The position numbers and the translations under genes were made by a program. Of a DNA stretch of 64,000 nt, positions 12,266 through 19,792 are shown piece by piece. Source of the stretch: CAVXHQ01 sp963789535 (GTDB lineage: Bacteria > Pseudomonadota > Alphaproteobacteria > Rhodobacterales > Rhodobacteraceae). The stretch is taken from positions 1-64,000 of the forward strand of contig CAWBKU010000005.1 in NCBI GenBank assembly GCA_963789535.1, written 5' to 3'. How positions within the stretch are numbered: position 1 is the first letter of the stretch; each line of letters opens with the position of its first letter. Below the pieces are notes generated by a model, which saw only the letters and a program-made list of their open reading frames with translations, was not told the origin of the DNA and ran no database searches.

Positions 12266-13138
12266 ATGACCATGAAACTCATCACCGCCGCCGTCATCAC
12301 CGGCTTCGTCGCCAGTGCCGCCGCCGCACAGACCTCCGCCTTCGACAACCAGGGCGCTGCCGAAGATGCGTTCGACGACATCTCCGACGACATCGACGAC
12401 GACAACGAGCGTGACTTCACCACCTTCGGCACCGAAGGCCGCGACCTCGGCACCTACGGGTCGGTCGCCCTGCGCTATTCCGCCAGCGCCTCGGGCGGCG
12501 ACGTCGACTCGTCGAACCTCGGCATCGGCATGCGCTATGGCTCGTTCGACGGCGTCAACAGCTATGACGTCAACTTCGCCTACATCTACGGCGAGACCAA
12601 CGAGTCGAAATCGACCGACACCCTGCTGGCCGGTCTCGACTACCGTCGCAGCTTCGGTGCGTCCTTCTTCGGCTACGCACAGGGCGACTTCTTCATCGAC
12701 AACTGTGCCGACAGCTGCTTCGACGATGGCGAAACCCTTGCCGATCGTCTGAACGACCGCCAGCGCGATGTCTTCATCGGCTTCGGCGTCGGCTACCGCC
12801 TGTTCAACACCAACCAGATCCAGTGGTCGGTCCAGGCAGGTCCGGGCTACCGGTTCATCGACACCGTCGGCAACGCCGAAGTCGACGAAGTCGCGGCGAG
12901 CATCTCGTCCAACCTGTTCTACGCGGTCAACGACACGATCTCGCTGACCAACGACACCGACGTCATCTACTCGGAAGAGCTGACCACCGTGTCCAACGAC
13001 CTCGCGGTCAGCGTGGCCCTCGGCAACAACCTGTCGCTGCGGACCTCCTACCAGGTGTCGTTCGACGACAAGGATGACGACATCTTCACCGATGGCGACA
13101 GCCTCCTCGGCGCTTCGATCGTCTACTCCTTCAACTGA
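12266..13138 (+). CDS. Predicted outer-membrane beta-barrel protein, YdiY/DUF481-like
   Basis: A 290-residue secreted protein. Residues 1-21 form a signal peptide (MTMKLITAAVITGFVASAAAA). An Asp-rich stretch (DDISDDIDDDNERDF, about 36-50) follows, then alternating strands with aromatic girdles (YGSVALRYSAS, GIGMRYGSF, SLLGASIVYSF). This pattern fits a small barrel of the DUF481/YdiY type, but I do not recognise the exact family. A good ribosome site (GGAAAGGA) precedes the ATG. The Asp-rich segment could bind divalent cations. Codon use is strongly biased to C-ending codons, which may mean high expression. Confidence 0.75.
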   Translation: MTMKLITAAVITGFVASAAAAQTSAFDNQGAAEDAFDDISDDIDDDNERDFTTFGTEGRDLGTYGSVALRYSASASGGDVDSSNLGIGMRYGSFDGVNSYDVNFAYIYGETNESKSTDTLLAGLDYRRSFGASFFGYAQGDFFIDNCADSCFDDGETLADRLNDRQRDVFIGFGVGYRLFNTNQIQWSVQAGPGYRFIDTVGNAEVDEVAASISSNLFYAVNDTISLTNDTDVIYSEELTTVSNDLAVSVALGNNLSLRTSYQVSFDDKDDDIFTDGDSLLGASIVYSFN

Positions 13139-13147
13139 TCGCGCATC

Positions 13148-13173
13148 GTCCCGCCGGCCGAAACCGGCGGGAC
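13148..13173 (+). terminator. Candidate terminator after the beta-barrel gene
   Basis: Perfect stem GTCCCGCCGG-CCGAAA-CCGGCGGGAC starting 10 bp past the stop, followed by ACTCCATCTTTTC. The T-run is weak and displaced. Confidence 0.55.
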
Positions 13174-13260
13174 ACTCCATCTTTTCATTTCATGTGTGCC
13201 AGTCCAGTCGGCGGGCGGCGACGTCCGAAGACACCTCAAGACACCTGATCTGGAAAGAGG

Positions 13261-13289
13261 AAGGGCGGCCCCCCAGGGCCGCCCTTTTT
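13261..13289 (+). terminator. Rho-independent terminator between convergent genes
   Basis: AAGGGCGGCC-CCCC-AGGGCCGCCCTT with a run of five Ts on the plus strand. It separates the beta-barrel gene from the convergent small membrane protein and may serve both. Confidence 0.7.
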
Positions 13290-13317
13290 CACGTCGATCC
13301 CGGGCGGCGCGCGCGGA

Positions 13318-13542
13318 TCAGTTGAGATACCTTCCGACCACGGCGACGAACACGTCCGGGATATCGGCGAACGCATATCCTTCGGGCTTGTTGAACACGG
13401 CGATCGCGATGAGGCCACCGCCGATCAGCACCATGATCGCCGCGGCCCTTGGCGGTCGCCCTTCGGAAAAGGCGGCAATGATCGCGGGGATACAGAACCC
13501 CACGACCAGCAGGCCAAGAACGAAGAAAAGGTCCGCATCCAT
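13318..13542 (-). CDS. Small two-helix membrane protein of unknown function
   Basis: A 74-residue protein from the ATG at 13542, which has GGAG 6 bp upstream; an in-frame ATG at 13560 is less likely. Two hydrophobic segments are visible: ADLFFVLGLLVVGFCIPAII (about 3-22) and an AAAIMVLIGGGLIAIAVF stretch (about 34-51). They are joined by a charged loop, so both ends probably face the same side. It lies 36 bp downstream of pyk on the same strand, so it may be co-transcribed with pyk. I do not recognise a named family. Confidence 0.65.
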   Translation of the reverse strand: MDADLFFVLGLLVVGFCIPAIIAAFSEGRPPRAAAIMVLIGGGLIAIAVFNKPEGYAFADIPDVFVAVVGRYLN

Positions 13543-13578
13543 CACGTACTCCAGTGTCACGAAACGGTGAAGGAAAGG

Positions 13579-15027
13579 TTAGTCCGGGTCGGCGGGCAAA
13601 ATCAAACGCTCATCGCAGGGGGCGACGCGCAGGATGTTGGTCGACCCCGGCGTGTTGAACGGCACGCCTGCGGTCACGACGATCAGATCGTCCTTGGTGG
13701 CGATCCCCTCGCTCACCGCGGCGCGCGCGGCGGCAAGGACCGCGTGCTTGAAGCGATCGACGGCGCCCGTCACCACACAGTTGCAGCCCCACGACAGGCA
13801 CAGCCGCCGCGCCGTCCGTTCCTCGGAGGTGAGCGCGATGATCGGCACCCGGGGCCGCTCGCGGCTCACCAGAAGCGCTGTCGTGCCGCGCTGCGAGAAA
13901 CAGCAGATGGCGGCGATTTCCGTGGTCTCGGCGATCTCGCGGGCGGCGGCGACGATGCCGTCGGCCACCGATTGCCGCTGCGCAGAGCGCGAGGCCTCGA
14001 TGATCTGGGTATAGGTGGGGTCCGCCTCGACCTCCATCGCCACGTTGTTCATCGTCGTCACCGCCTCGATCGGGAACGATCCGGCGGCCGATTCCGCCGA
14101 CAGCATGATCGCATCGGCCCCCTCGTAGATCGCCGTCGCCACATCCGACACCTCGGCGCGGGTCGGCATCGGGCTTTCGATCATGCTCTCGAGCATCTGG
14201 GTCGCCACGATCACCGGCTTGGCGGCCGCGCGACACTTGCGCACCAGCCGCTTCTGGATCGGCGGCACGTTCTGCACCGGCAGTTCGACGCCGAGGTCGC
14301 CGCGCGCCACCATGATGCCGTCCGATACCGCGAGGATCTCGTCGAACACCTTGACGGCGTTGGGCTTCTCGATCTTCGACAGGATGAACGCCCGCCCCTT
14401 GGCCAGCGCCCGCGCCTCCTCGACGTCGGCCGCCCGCTGCACGAACGACAGCGCCAGCCAGTCGACGCCGAGGTCGCACACGAACTCGAGGTCCTTGCGG
14501 TCCTTGTCCGAGAGCGCCGCCAGCGGCAGCACCACGTCGGGCACGTTCACGCCCTTGCGGTTCGAGATGACGCCGCCGACCAGCACCTCGCACTCGGCGA
14601 AATCGGCGCCGCACTCCTTGACCCGCAGCCTGATCTTGCCGTCGTTGACGAGGAGGTGCGCGCCCGGTTCCAGCGCATCGAAGATCTCGCGGTGCGGCAG
14701 TTGCACGCGGGTCGCGTCGCCGGGCGCGGCATCGAGGTCGAGGCGGAACGGCGCCCCGACCTCCAGTTCCTCGCCCTCGTCGTTGGCGAAGACCCCGACG
14801 CGGAGCTTCGGCCCCTGAAGGTCAGCGAGGATCGCGATCGGGGCGCCGACATCGGCCTCGACCTTGCGGATCATCGCGTGGCGCTCGGCGATCTCGGCAT
14901 GGCTGCCGTGGCTCATGTTCAGACGGAACACGTCCGCCCCGGCCTCGTGCAGGGCGCGGATCATCTCGTAGGTATTCGACGCAGGCCCCAGCGTGGCGAC
15001 GATCTTGACGTTGCGATGGCGTCTCAT
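13579..15027 (-). CDS. pyk: Pyruvate kinase
   Basis: Converts phosphoenolpyruvate and ADP to pyruvate and ATP in lower glycolysis. The 482-residue protein shows the barrel start VKIVATLGPASN, NMSHG, ADLQGPKLRVG, the metal/substrate site IMVARGDLGVE, ATQMLESM, and a C-terminal regulatory domain ending in TPGSTNILRV. I start it at the ATG at 15027, with GAGGAA upstream, rather than an in-frame ATG 27 bp earlier. Length is standard. The divergent neighbour is an N-formylglutamate amidohydrolase, as in other Rhodobacterales. Confidence 0.97.
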   Translation of the reverse strand: MRRHRNVKIVATLGPASNTYEMIRALHEAGADVFRLNMSHGSHAEIAERHAMIRKVEADVGAPIAILADLQGPKLRVGVFANDEGEELEVGAPFRLDLDAAPGDATRVQLPHREIFDALEPGAHLLVNDGKIRLRVKECGADFAECEVLVGGVISNRKGVNVPDVVLPLAALSDKDRKDLEFVCDLGVDWLALSFVQRAADVEEARALAKGRAFILSKIEKPNAVKVFDEILAVSDGIMVARGDLGVELPVQNVPPIQKRLVRKCRAAAKPVIVATQMLESMIESPMPTRAEVSDVATAIYEGADAIMLSAESAAGSFPIEAVTTMNNVAMEVEADPTYTQIIEASRSAQRQSVADGIVAAAREIAETTEIAAICCFSQRGTTALLVSRERPRVPIIALTSEERTARRLCLSWGCNCVVTGAVDRFKHAVLAAARAAVSEGIATKDDLIVVTAGVPFNTPGSTNILRVAPCDERLILPADPD

Positions 15028-15212
15028 GGGGTGTTCCTCTTGCGGAGTGTGCAATGGCTCTGGATAAGGGGGTGCCGCGGCGGTGTTACCGCTAACCCCC
15101 GGGTCGCGCCCTTATTGCCCAATTCCCCGAAGGCGGCAACAGCGCCGGTGGTCGACGGGCAACGGTCGGGCAACGGCGCGTTTCAGGGTGCCGAAGGATG
15201 AGGCAGGACGAC

Positions 15213-15965
15213 ATGAACGACGCGGCCTTTGCCGTCACAGGTCAGGAACGGCGGGGACGCTGGCTGGTCGCCTGCGATCACGCCACCAACATCGTGCCGG
15301 ACTGGGTCGCGGCGACCGCCGGGCCGACGCTCGGCCTGCCAGGGGCCGAGATGGCGCGCCACATCGCCCACGACATCGGCGCGCTCGGCGTCTCCGAGGC
15401 GCTGGGATCGGCGCTCGACGGCCCCGTCATCTCGAGCCGGTTCTCGCGGCTGGTGATCGACCCGAACCGGGGCGAGGACGACCCGACGCTCCTCATGCGC
15501 CTCTATGACGGCACGATCATCCCCGGCAACCGCCACGCGGACGCGGCGGTGCGCAAAGAACGGCTCGACCGGCTGCACCGGCCCTATCACGCCGCCTATG
15601 CCGCCCTTGCCGGGCGCCGCGCCGATACCGTGATCGTCGCGGTGCACACCTTTACGCCGCAACTCGCCGGGCGCCCGGCGCGGCCCTGGCAGATCGGCGT
15701 CCTGCACAGCCACCTCGACAGCCGCCTTGCCCTGCCGCTGATCGCGCGCCTGCGCGCCGAGGGCGATCTCACGGTCGGCGACAACGAGCCCTACGGCGGC
15801 CACCTGCCCGGCGACGCCATCGACCGCCACGCCCTCGGCCCCGGCCGCCCGAACATCCTGATCGAACTGCGGCAGGATCTCGTCGCGACCCCGGACGCCC
15901 AGCGCGCCTGGGCCGCACGGCTCGCGCCGATCCTGCACGACACGCTCGCCGAGAGCGGACTATGA
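15213..15965 (+). CDS. N-formylglutamate amidohydrolase family protein
   Basis: A 250-residue protein of the HutG/N-formylglutamate amidohydrolase family, which hydrolyses N-formyl-glutamate or related acyl amino acids. Family motifs are the metal-site CDHATN near residue 22, SRFSRLVIDPNR, AVHTFTP, and the C-terminal ILIELRQDLV. Start at 15213 has AGGA 4 bp before it; the ATG at 15198 is the alternative. No hut genes are nearby, so histidine degradation is not implied; the partner genes are a HAD phosphatase and DUF1244 in overlapping frames. The substrate is uncertain. Confidence 0.85.
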   Translation: MNDAAFAVTGQERRGRWLVACDHATNIVPDWVAATAGPTLGLPGAEMARHIAHDIGALGVSEALGSALDGPVISSRFSRLVIDPNRGEDDPTLLMRLYDGTIIPGNRHADAAVRKERLDRLHRPYHAAYAALAGRRADTVIVAVHTFTPQLAGRPARPWQIGVLHSHLDSRLALPLIARLRAEGDLTVGDNEPYGGHLPGDAIDRHALGPGRPNILIELRQDLVATPDAQRAWAARLAPILHDTLAESGL

Positions 15966-16681
15966 CCTTTTCCTTACCGAAAGCACTGCCCGTGACCCCT
16001 TCGCCCTACCGCGCCGCGATCTTCGACCTCGACGGCACCCTGATCGACAGCGAGCGCCTGATCATCGAGGCCGCCCTCGCCGCCTTTGCCGACCTCGGGT
16101 TTCCGCCGCGCCGCGACCTCCTCGTCGCGATGGTCGGCGCGATGGAGGATCCGGGCTACCCGCACCTCGTCGCGGCCTTCGGTCCGGGGTTCGAGGCCGC
16201 GGCCTTCGATGCCGCTTGGGCCCGTGCCGCCGCGCCGCTCTTTGCCGCCGACGTGCCGCGCCGTCCGGGTGCGCTCCGCCTGCTGAGTGCGCTGCGCGAG
16301 GCGGGCATCCCCGTGGCGCTGGCGACCAACTCGGGCACCGCGTCGGCCACCCGCAAACTCGCCGCCGCCGGTCTCGGCGCTTTCTTCACCCCCGCCACCA
16401 CCTTTGGCCGCGACACCGTGGCATTGCCCAAGCCTGCGCCGGATATGTTCCTCGCCGCCGCCGCCGCGCTTGGTGTCGTCCCCGCAGAGTGTCTCGCCTT
16501 CGAGGACAGCGACCCCGGCGTCGCCGCCGCCCTTGCCGCAGGCATGGACGTGGTCCAGATACCCGACCAGCGCCCGCCCGCCACAAACGCTGCCACCCTC
16601 GTCGCGGGCGGCCTGCTCGAGGGGGCTGTCGCCATGGGCCTCATCGCTCCGATCCCCGAACCCGCCGGAGAGACCGCATGA
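15962..16681 (+). CDS. HAD superfamily phosphatase, beta-phosphoglucomutase-like
   Basis: A 239-residue HAD hydrolase. Motif I is FDLDGTLIDS near residue 21, motif II ATNSG, motif III the Lys of LPKPAPDMF, motif IV FEDSDPG; the cap between motifs I and II is helical (subclass I), as in phosphoglycolate phosphatase and beta-phosphoglucomutase. The start overlaps the previous stop by ATGA and its own stop overlaps the next gene by ATGA, so the three genes are translationally coupled. The substrate cannot be told from sequence. Confidence 0.87.
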   Translation: MTFSLPKALPVTPSPYRAAIFDLDGTLIDSERLIIEAALAAFADLGFPPRRDLLVAMVGAMEDPGYPHLVAAFGPGFEAAAFDAAWARAAAPLFAADVPRRPGALRLLSALREAGIPVALATNSGTASATRKLAAAGLGAFFTPATTFGRDTVALPKPAPDMFLAAAAALGVVPAECLAFEDSDPGVAAALAAGMDVVQIPDQRPPATNAATLVAGGLLEGAVAMGLIAPIPEPAGETA

Positions 16682-16986
16682 CAGACCTCACCCCCGCGCA
16701 GCAGACCGAACTCGAGGCTGCCGCCTTCCGCCGGCTGCGCGCCCATCTGCTCGACGACCGCCCCGAAGTGCAGAACATCGACCTGATGAACCTCGCCGGG
16801 TTCTGCCGCAACTGCCTGAGCCGCTGGATGCAGGAGGCCGCCGCCGAACGGGGCATCGACATGACCAAGGACGCGGCGCGCGAGGCGTTCTACGGCATGC
16901 CCTTCGCCGACTGGACGGCGCGACACCAGACCGAGGCAACGCCCGACGCGCGGGCCGCGTTCGACGCGACGCATCCCAAGGCCTGA
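16678..16986 (+). CDS. DUF1244 family protein
   Basis: A 102-residue protein of the DUF1244 family, small helical proteins of unknown function common in alpha- and gammaproteobacteria. The conserved block NLAGFCRNCLSRWMQEAA (about 40-57) and GMPFADWTARHQTEAT are present; two Cys (CRNC) could bind metal. It is the last gene of a three-gene coupled unit. Function unknown. Confidence 0.88.
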   Translation: MTDLTPAQQTELEAAAFRRLRAHLLDDRPEVQNIDLMNLAGFCRNCLSRWMQEAAAERGIDMTKDAAREAFYGMPFADWTARHQTEATPDARAAFDATHPKA

Positions 16987-17167
16987 TGGGGGCGGAACGG
17001 GAAACGATCCGGCCCGGATGAGCCGATTGTCGACGAATTGATGAACTGCCCGCTCTCGCCGCAGACGCGCCGTTGACAGTACAGCCGCAGCGCCCAACTG
17101 TCGGCACGTCGCGAGGGCACGCTGCGCCGCGACGGCGCCCGACATCGCCCGCGTTCAGGAGGACGCC

Positions 17168-18478
17168 ATGAGAGTTGGCCCCCCCGATACCGCAGCCGTT
17201 CCCTTTTCGAGCGCCGGTCACGCGCGGTCGGGCGTCGTGCGCGGGGCGATCGTGCTCGCCGCCGTTGCGGGCCTGACCGGGACAGTCCTGATGGCACCGC
17301 CCGCGCCTTACGGGCCCGCCCTTGCCGCAATCTCGCCTGCGGCGCTCCTGCCCCTGCCCGGCCCCGGCGACCTCTGGCGGGCGGCCGGCGTCCGTGCCGG
17401 CGATCAGGCCCCGCTCCCTTCGGCCACGCAGGTGTCACTGGCGATGCGCGGCGCGCTGCCGTTCGGCGTGCCGCCGCCCGACAGCCTCTCGATGCGCTCC
17501 GTCGTTCGGTCCACACTGGGCTGGGCGGCACCACAGCCGCTGCGCAACGCCACCCGCCGTTTCGGCACGACGGTATGGACCCCCGCGGTGGCCGCCTTTG
17601 CCGGTCGCCTCTGGCCCCTGCTCATCCCGCTGGCGCTGTTTCTTGCGCTGCTGTCGACCTGGCGCGCCTCGGTCCGCGAGGGGCGGGCGGGGCCGAGGGC
17701 GCAGCGCCCATCGCCGCGCGCCCGGTCGGAAACCGAAATCGCAGGCCCCGCCCGGGACATCGTCCCGCGCCCGTCGCAGCCGCTCGTCGCCGGCACCCCC
17801 GGTCCGGGCGGGCCGGCCGCACGCCGCATCGCACCGCCCCAAACCCGGCGTGCGGTGACACCCGCACCGCGTTCCGCGACAGCGCCTGTCCCCGCCGCCC
17901 CCGACCCGGTCGCCGGCCTGCTCGCGCAAGGGGGCACGGCGGCTCTGTTCCGCCCCGGTATCGACCCACCGCACGACATCGACGGGCTGGCGGCGGACGA
18001 AGTCCTGTCGATCCTCGTGCAGGCAAGGGGCGACGCGCCGGCGGACGCCGAGGTTTCCCTCGCACCGTCGGCCAGCGGGGTGACGCGGGTTCTGCTGGGT
18101 AACGATTGTGTCGCGGTCATCCACGGCGCGGCGAAGGTCGCCCTCGACCAGATCACGCTGATCCTCGCCGAGGCGCCCCCGTCGCCCCGTCCGCCCCCGC
18201 CCGCGCCGCACACGCGACCGACCGCCCGTATCGTCACCCTCGACGCCGCCCGCCGACGTCGCACGGCCCCCGACACGCCCGGTGCCACAGACGACGAAGA
18301 CGAAGACGAAGACGAAGACGAAGACGAAGACGAAAACGAAAACGACGATGGAGCGATCACCTTCGACATCGACGCCGGCGGCACCGTCGTGACGCCCGCC
18401 GCGTCGGCCGACCCTGCCACCGCCCGCCCCCCGTTGCCCGCCGTCCTGACGCGGCGCGCCGCGACGCGAGAGCCCTAG
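17168..18478 (+). CDS. Unknown membrane-anchored protein with Asp-Glu repeat
   Basis: A 436-residue protein I cannot assign. It has an excellent ribosome site (AGGAGG, 5 bp before ATG), so it is likely real. A hydrophobic segment near residues 24-44 and a second (LWPLLIPLALFLALLSTW, about 149-166) suggest one or two membrane helices. A long Pro/Arg/Ala-rich linker follows, then a small folded part (about 260-340). A run of alternating Asp-Glu (about 374-390) is encoded by a GACGAA hexanucleotide repeat. The stop shares the CTAG at 18475-18478 with the convergent argE-like gene. High GC could make the Pro/Arg-rich parts poorly conserved. Confidence 0.6.
   Translation: MRVGPPDTAAVPFSSAGHARSGVVRGAIVLAAVAGLTGTVLMAPPAPYGPALAAISPAALLPLPGPGDLWRAAGVRAGDQAPLPSATQVSLAMRGALPFGVPPPDSLSMRSVVRSTLGWAAPQPLRNATRRFGTTVWTPAVAAFAGRLWPLLIPLALFLALLSTWRASVREGRAGPRAQRPSPRARSETEIAGPARDIVPRPSQPLVAGTPGPGGPAARRIAPPQTRRAVTPAPRSATAPVPAAPDPVAGLLAQGGTAALFRPGIDPPHDIDGLAADEVLSILVQARGDAPADAEVSLAPSASGVTRVLLGNDCVAVIHGAAKVALDQITLILAEAPPSPRPPPPAPHTRPTARIVTLDAARRRRTAPDTPGATDDEDEDEDEDEDEDENENDDGAITFDIDAGGTVVTPAASADPATARPPLPAVLTRRAATREP
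18290..18348 (+). repeat. GACGAA hexanucleotide tandem repeat inside a coding region
   Basis: Seven or so consecutive GACGAA units, the last two drifting to AACGAA, encode an alternating Asp-Glu/Asn-Glu tract. Unit-number changes would stay in frame, so length could vary between strains without disrupting the protein. Confidence 0.85.
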
Positions 18479-19638
18479 AGACCCGCGCGCAACCGCCGGA
18501 CCAGCCGCGCCAGCACCGCGTCGCACAGCGCCAGTTGCGCCGCCTCGACGTATTCGTCCGGCTTGTGGCCCTGCGACATCGACCCCGGCCCGCAGACCAC
18601 CGTCGGTATCCCGAGCCTGCCCGAAAACAGCCCGCCCTCGGTGCCGAACGCCACCTTGAACGTGCCGTTCGCGCCGGTCAGCCCCTTGACGAAGGCCACC
18701 GCCGGATCGTCCGGCGCGGTGTCGAGGCCCGGATAGCGGTTCGTCACCTCGATCCCGATGGCCGCGGACGGATGCGCCGCGCGGTGCGGCGCCACCACCG
18801 CCTCGGCGAGTGCGGCGATGCGCGCGCAGATCGCCTCGGGATCGTCGGCGGCGATGTTGCGGATCTCGAAATCCACGGTGCACCTGTTGGGCACGATGTT
18901 GAGCGCCACGCCGCCGCCGATCCGGCCCACGTGCACCGTCGTGTAGGGCACGTCATAGTCGTCGTCCCGCGCGCCGGTCGCCGCGATCCCGTCCTGCAAC
19001 GCGCGCAGCGCCCCCACCATGTCCGTCGCCAGATGGATCGCGTTGAGGGCCTTCGGCGACAGCGCCGAATGGCCCTCGACCCCGATACAGGTCATCCGCC
19101 CCGCCAGCTTGCCCTTGTGGCCCACCGCTACCGCCATCTGCGTCGGCTCGCCGACGATGCACATCACCGGCCGGAACGGCGCCGCGGCCAGCAGGTCGAT
19201 CAGGCTGTGAACGCCGATGCAGCCGACTTCCTCGTCATGGCTGAACGCCAGATGCAGCGGTGTCGCGAGCGGCCCTCTCGCCGCCGCCAGCGCCGCGGCC
19301 ACGGCACTCGCCACGAACCCCTTCATGTCCGCCGTCCCGCGCCCGAACAGGCGCCCGTCCCGCGCCGTCAGGGCAAACGGCGGCACCGTCCACGCCTGCC
19401 CCTCGACCGGCACCACGTCGGTGTGCCCCGACAGCAGCACGCCGGGCCGGTCGCGCGGGCCGATGGTGGCATAGAGGTTCGCCTTTGCACCGCCCTCCGC
19501 CTCGATCACCGTCACCTCTGCCCCGGCACCGCGCAACAGGTCCGCCAGATGGTCGATCAACGCCCGGTTCGGGCGTACGCTTACCGTATCGAAGGCGATG
19601 AGGTCGCGTAGCAAGTGCAGCGTGGAGGGGTCGGTCAT
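18475..19638 (-). CDS. argE: M20 family deacetylase, acetylornithine deacetylase (ArgE)-like
   Basis: A 387-residue zinc amidohydrolase of family M20/ArgE, which releases acetate from N-acetylornithine or similar N-acyl amino acids. Metal-site motifs are SGHTDVVPV near 78, GRGTADMKGF, SHDEEVGCIG with the catalytic Glu pair, and the C-terminal MSQGHKPDEY His; the dimerisation domain lies between. The ATG at 19638 has AGGA upstream; a longer frame to 19695 is not family-like. It is divergent from the trimethylamine-dehydrogenase-like gene. ArgE proper is one option, a broader N-acyl amino acid hydrolase another, as many alphaproteobacteria use ArgJ and keep several ArgE homologues. Confidence 0.82.
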   Translation of the reverse strand: MTDPSTLHLLRDLIAFDTVSVRPNRALIDHLADLLRGAGAEVTVIEAEGGAKANLYATIGPRDRPGVLLSGHTDVVPVEGQAWTVPPFALTARDGRLFGRGTADMKGFVASAVAAALAAARGPLATPLHLAFSHDEEVGCIGVHSLIDLLAAAPFRPVMCIVGEPTQMAVAVGHKGKLAGRMTCIGVEGHSALSPKALNAIHLATDMVGALRALQDGIAATGARDDDYDVPYTTVHVGRIGGGVALNIVPNRCTVDFEIRNIAADDPEAICARIAALAEAVVAPHRAAHPSAAIGIEVTNRYPGLDTAPDDPAVAFVKGLTGANGTFKVAFGTEGGLFSGRLGIPTVVCGPGSMSQGHKPDEYVEAAQLALCDAVLARLVRRLRAGL

Positions 19639-19792
19639 CTGCCTATCCTGTGGGCGTTTCGGCCCGTTGTCACGCCGATTTGCGGCAGCGGCCATGCTGG
19701 TCGGGCGCGTCGCACCGGGTCGCGCGGTTCAGCCTGCTTGCTCTCGTGCAGAATCTCGCCCAGCGTGGGCAGACGCCACCGAAAGGCCGCCG

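Noticed and set aside
17073..17101. TTGACA-17-AACTGT as a promoter of the unknown acidic-repeat gene
   Set aside because: The -10 is too poor to call.
18290..18348. GACGAA repeat as a CRISPR-like array
   Set aside because: No spacers; it is a simple in-frame tandem repeat inside a gene.
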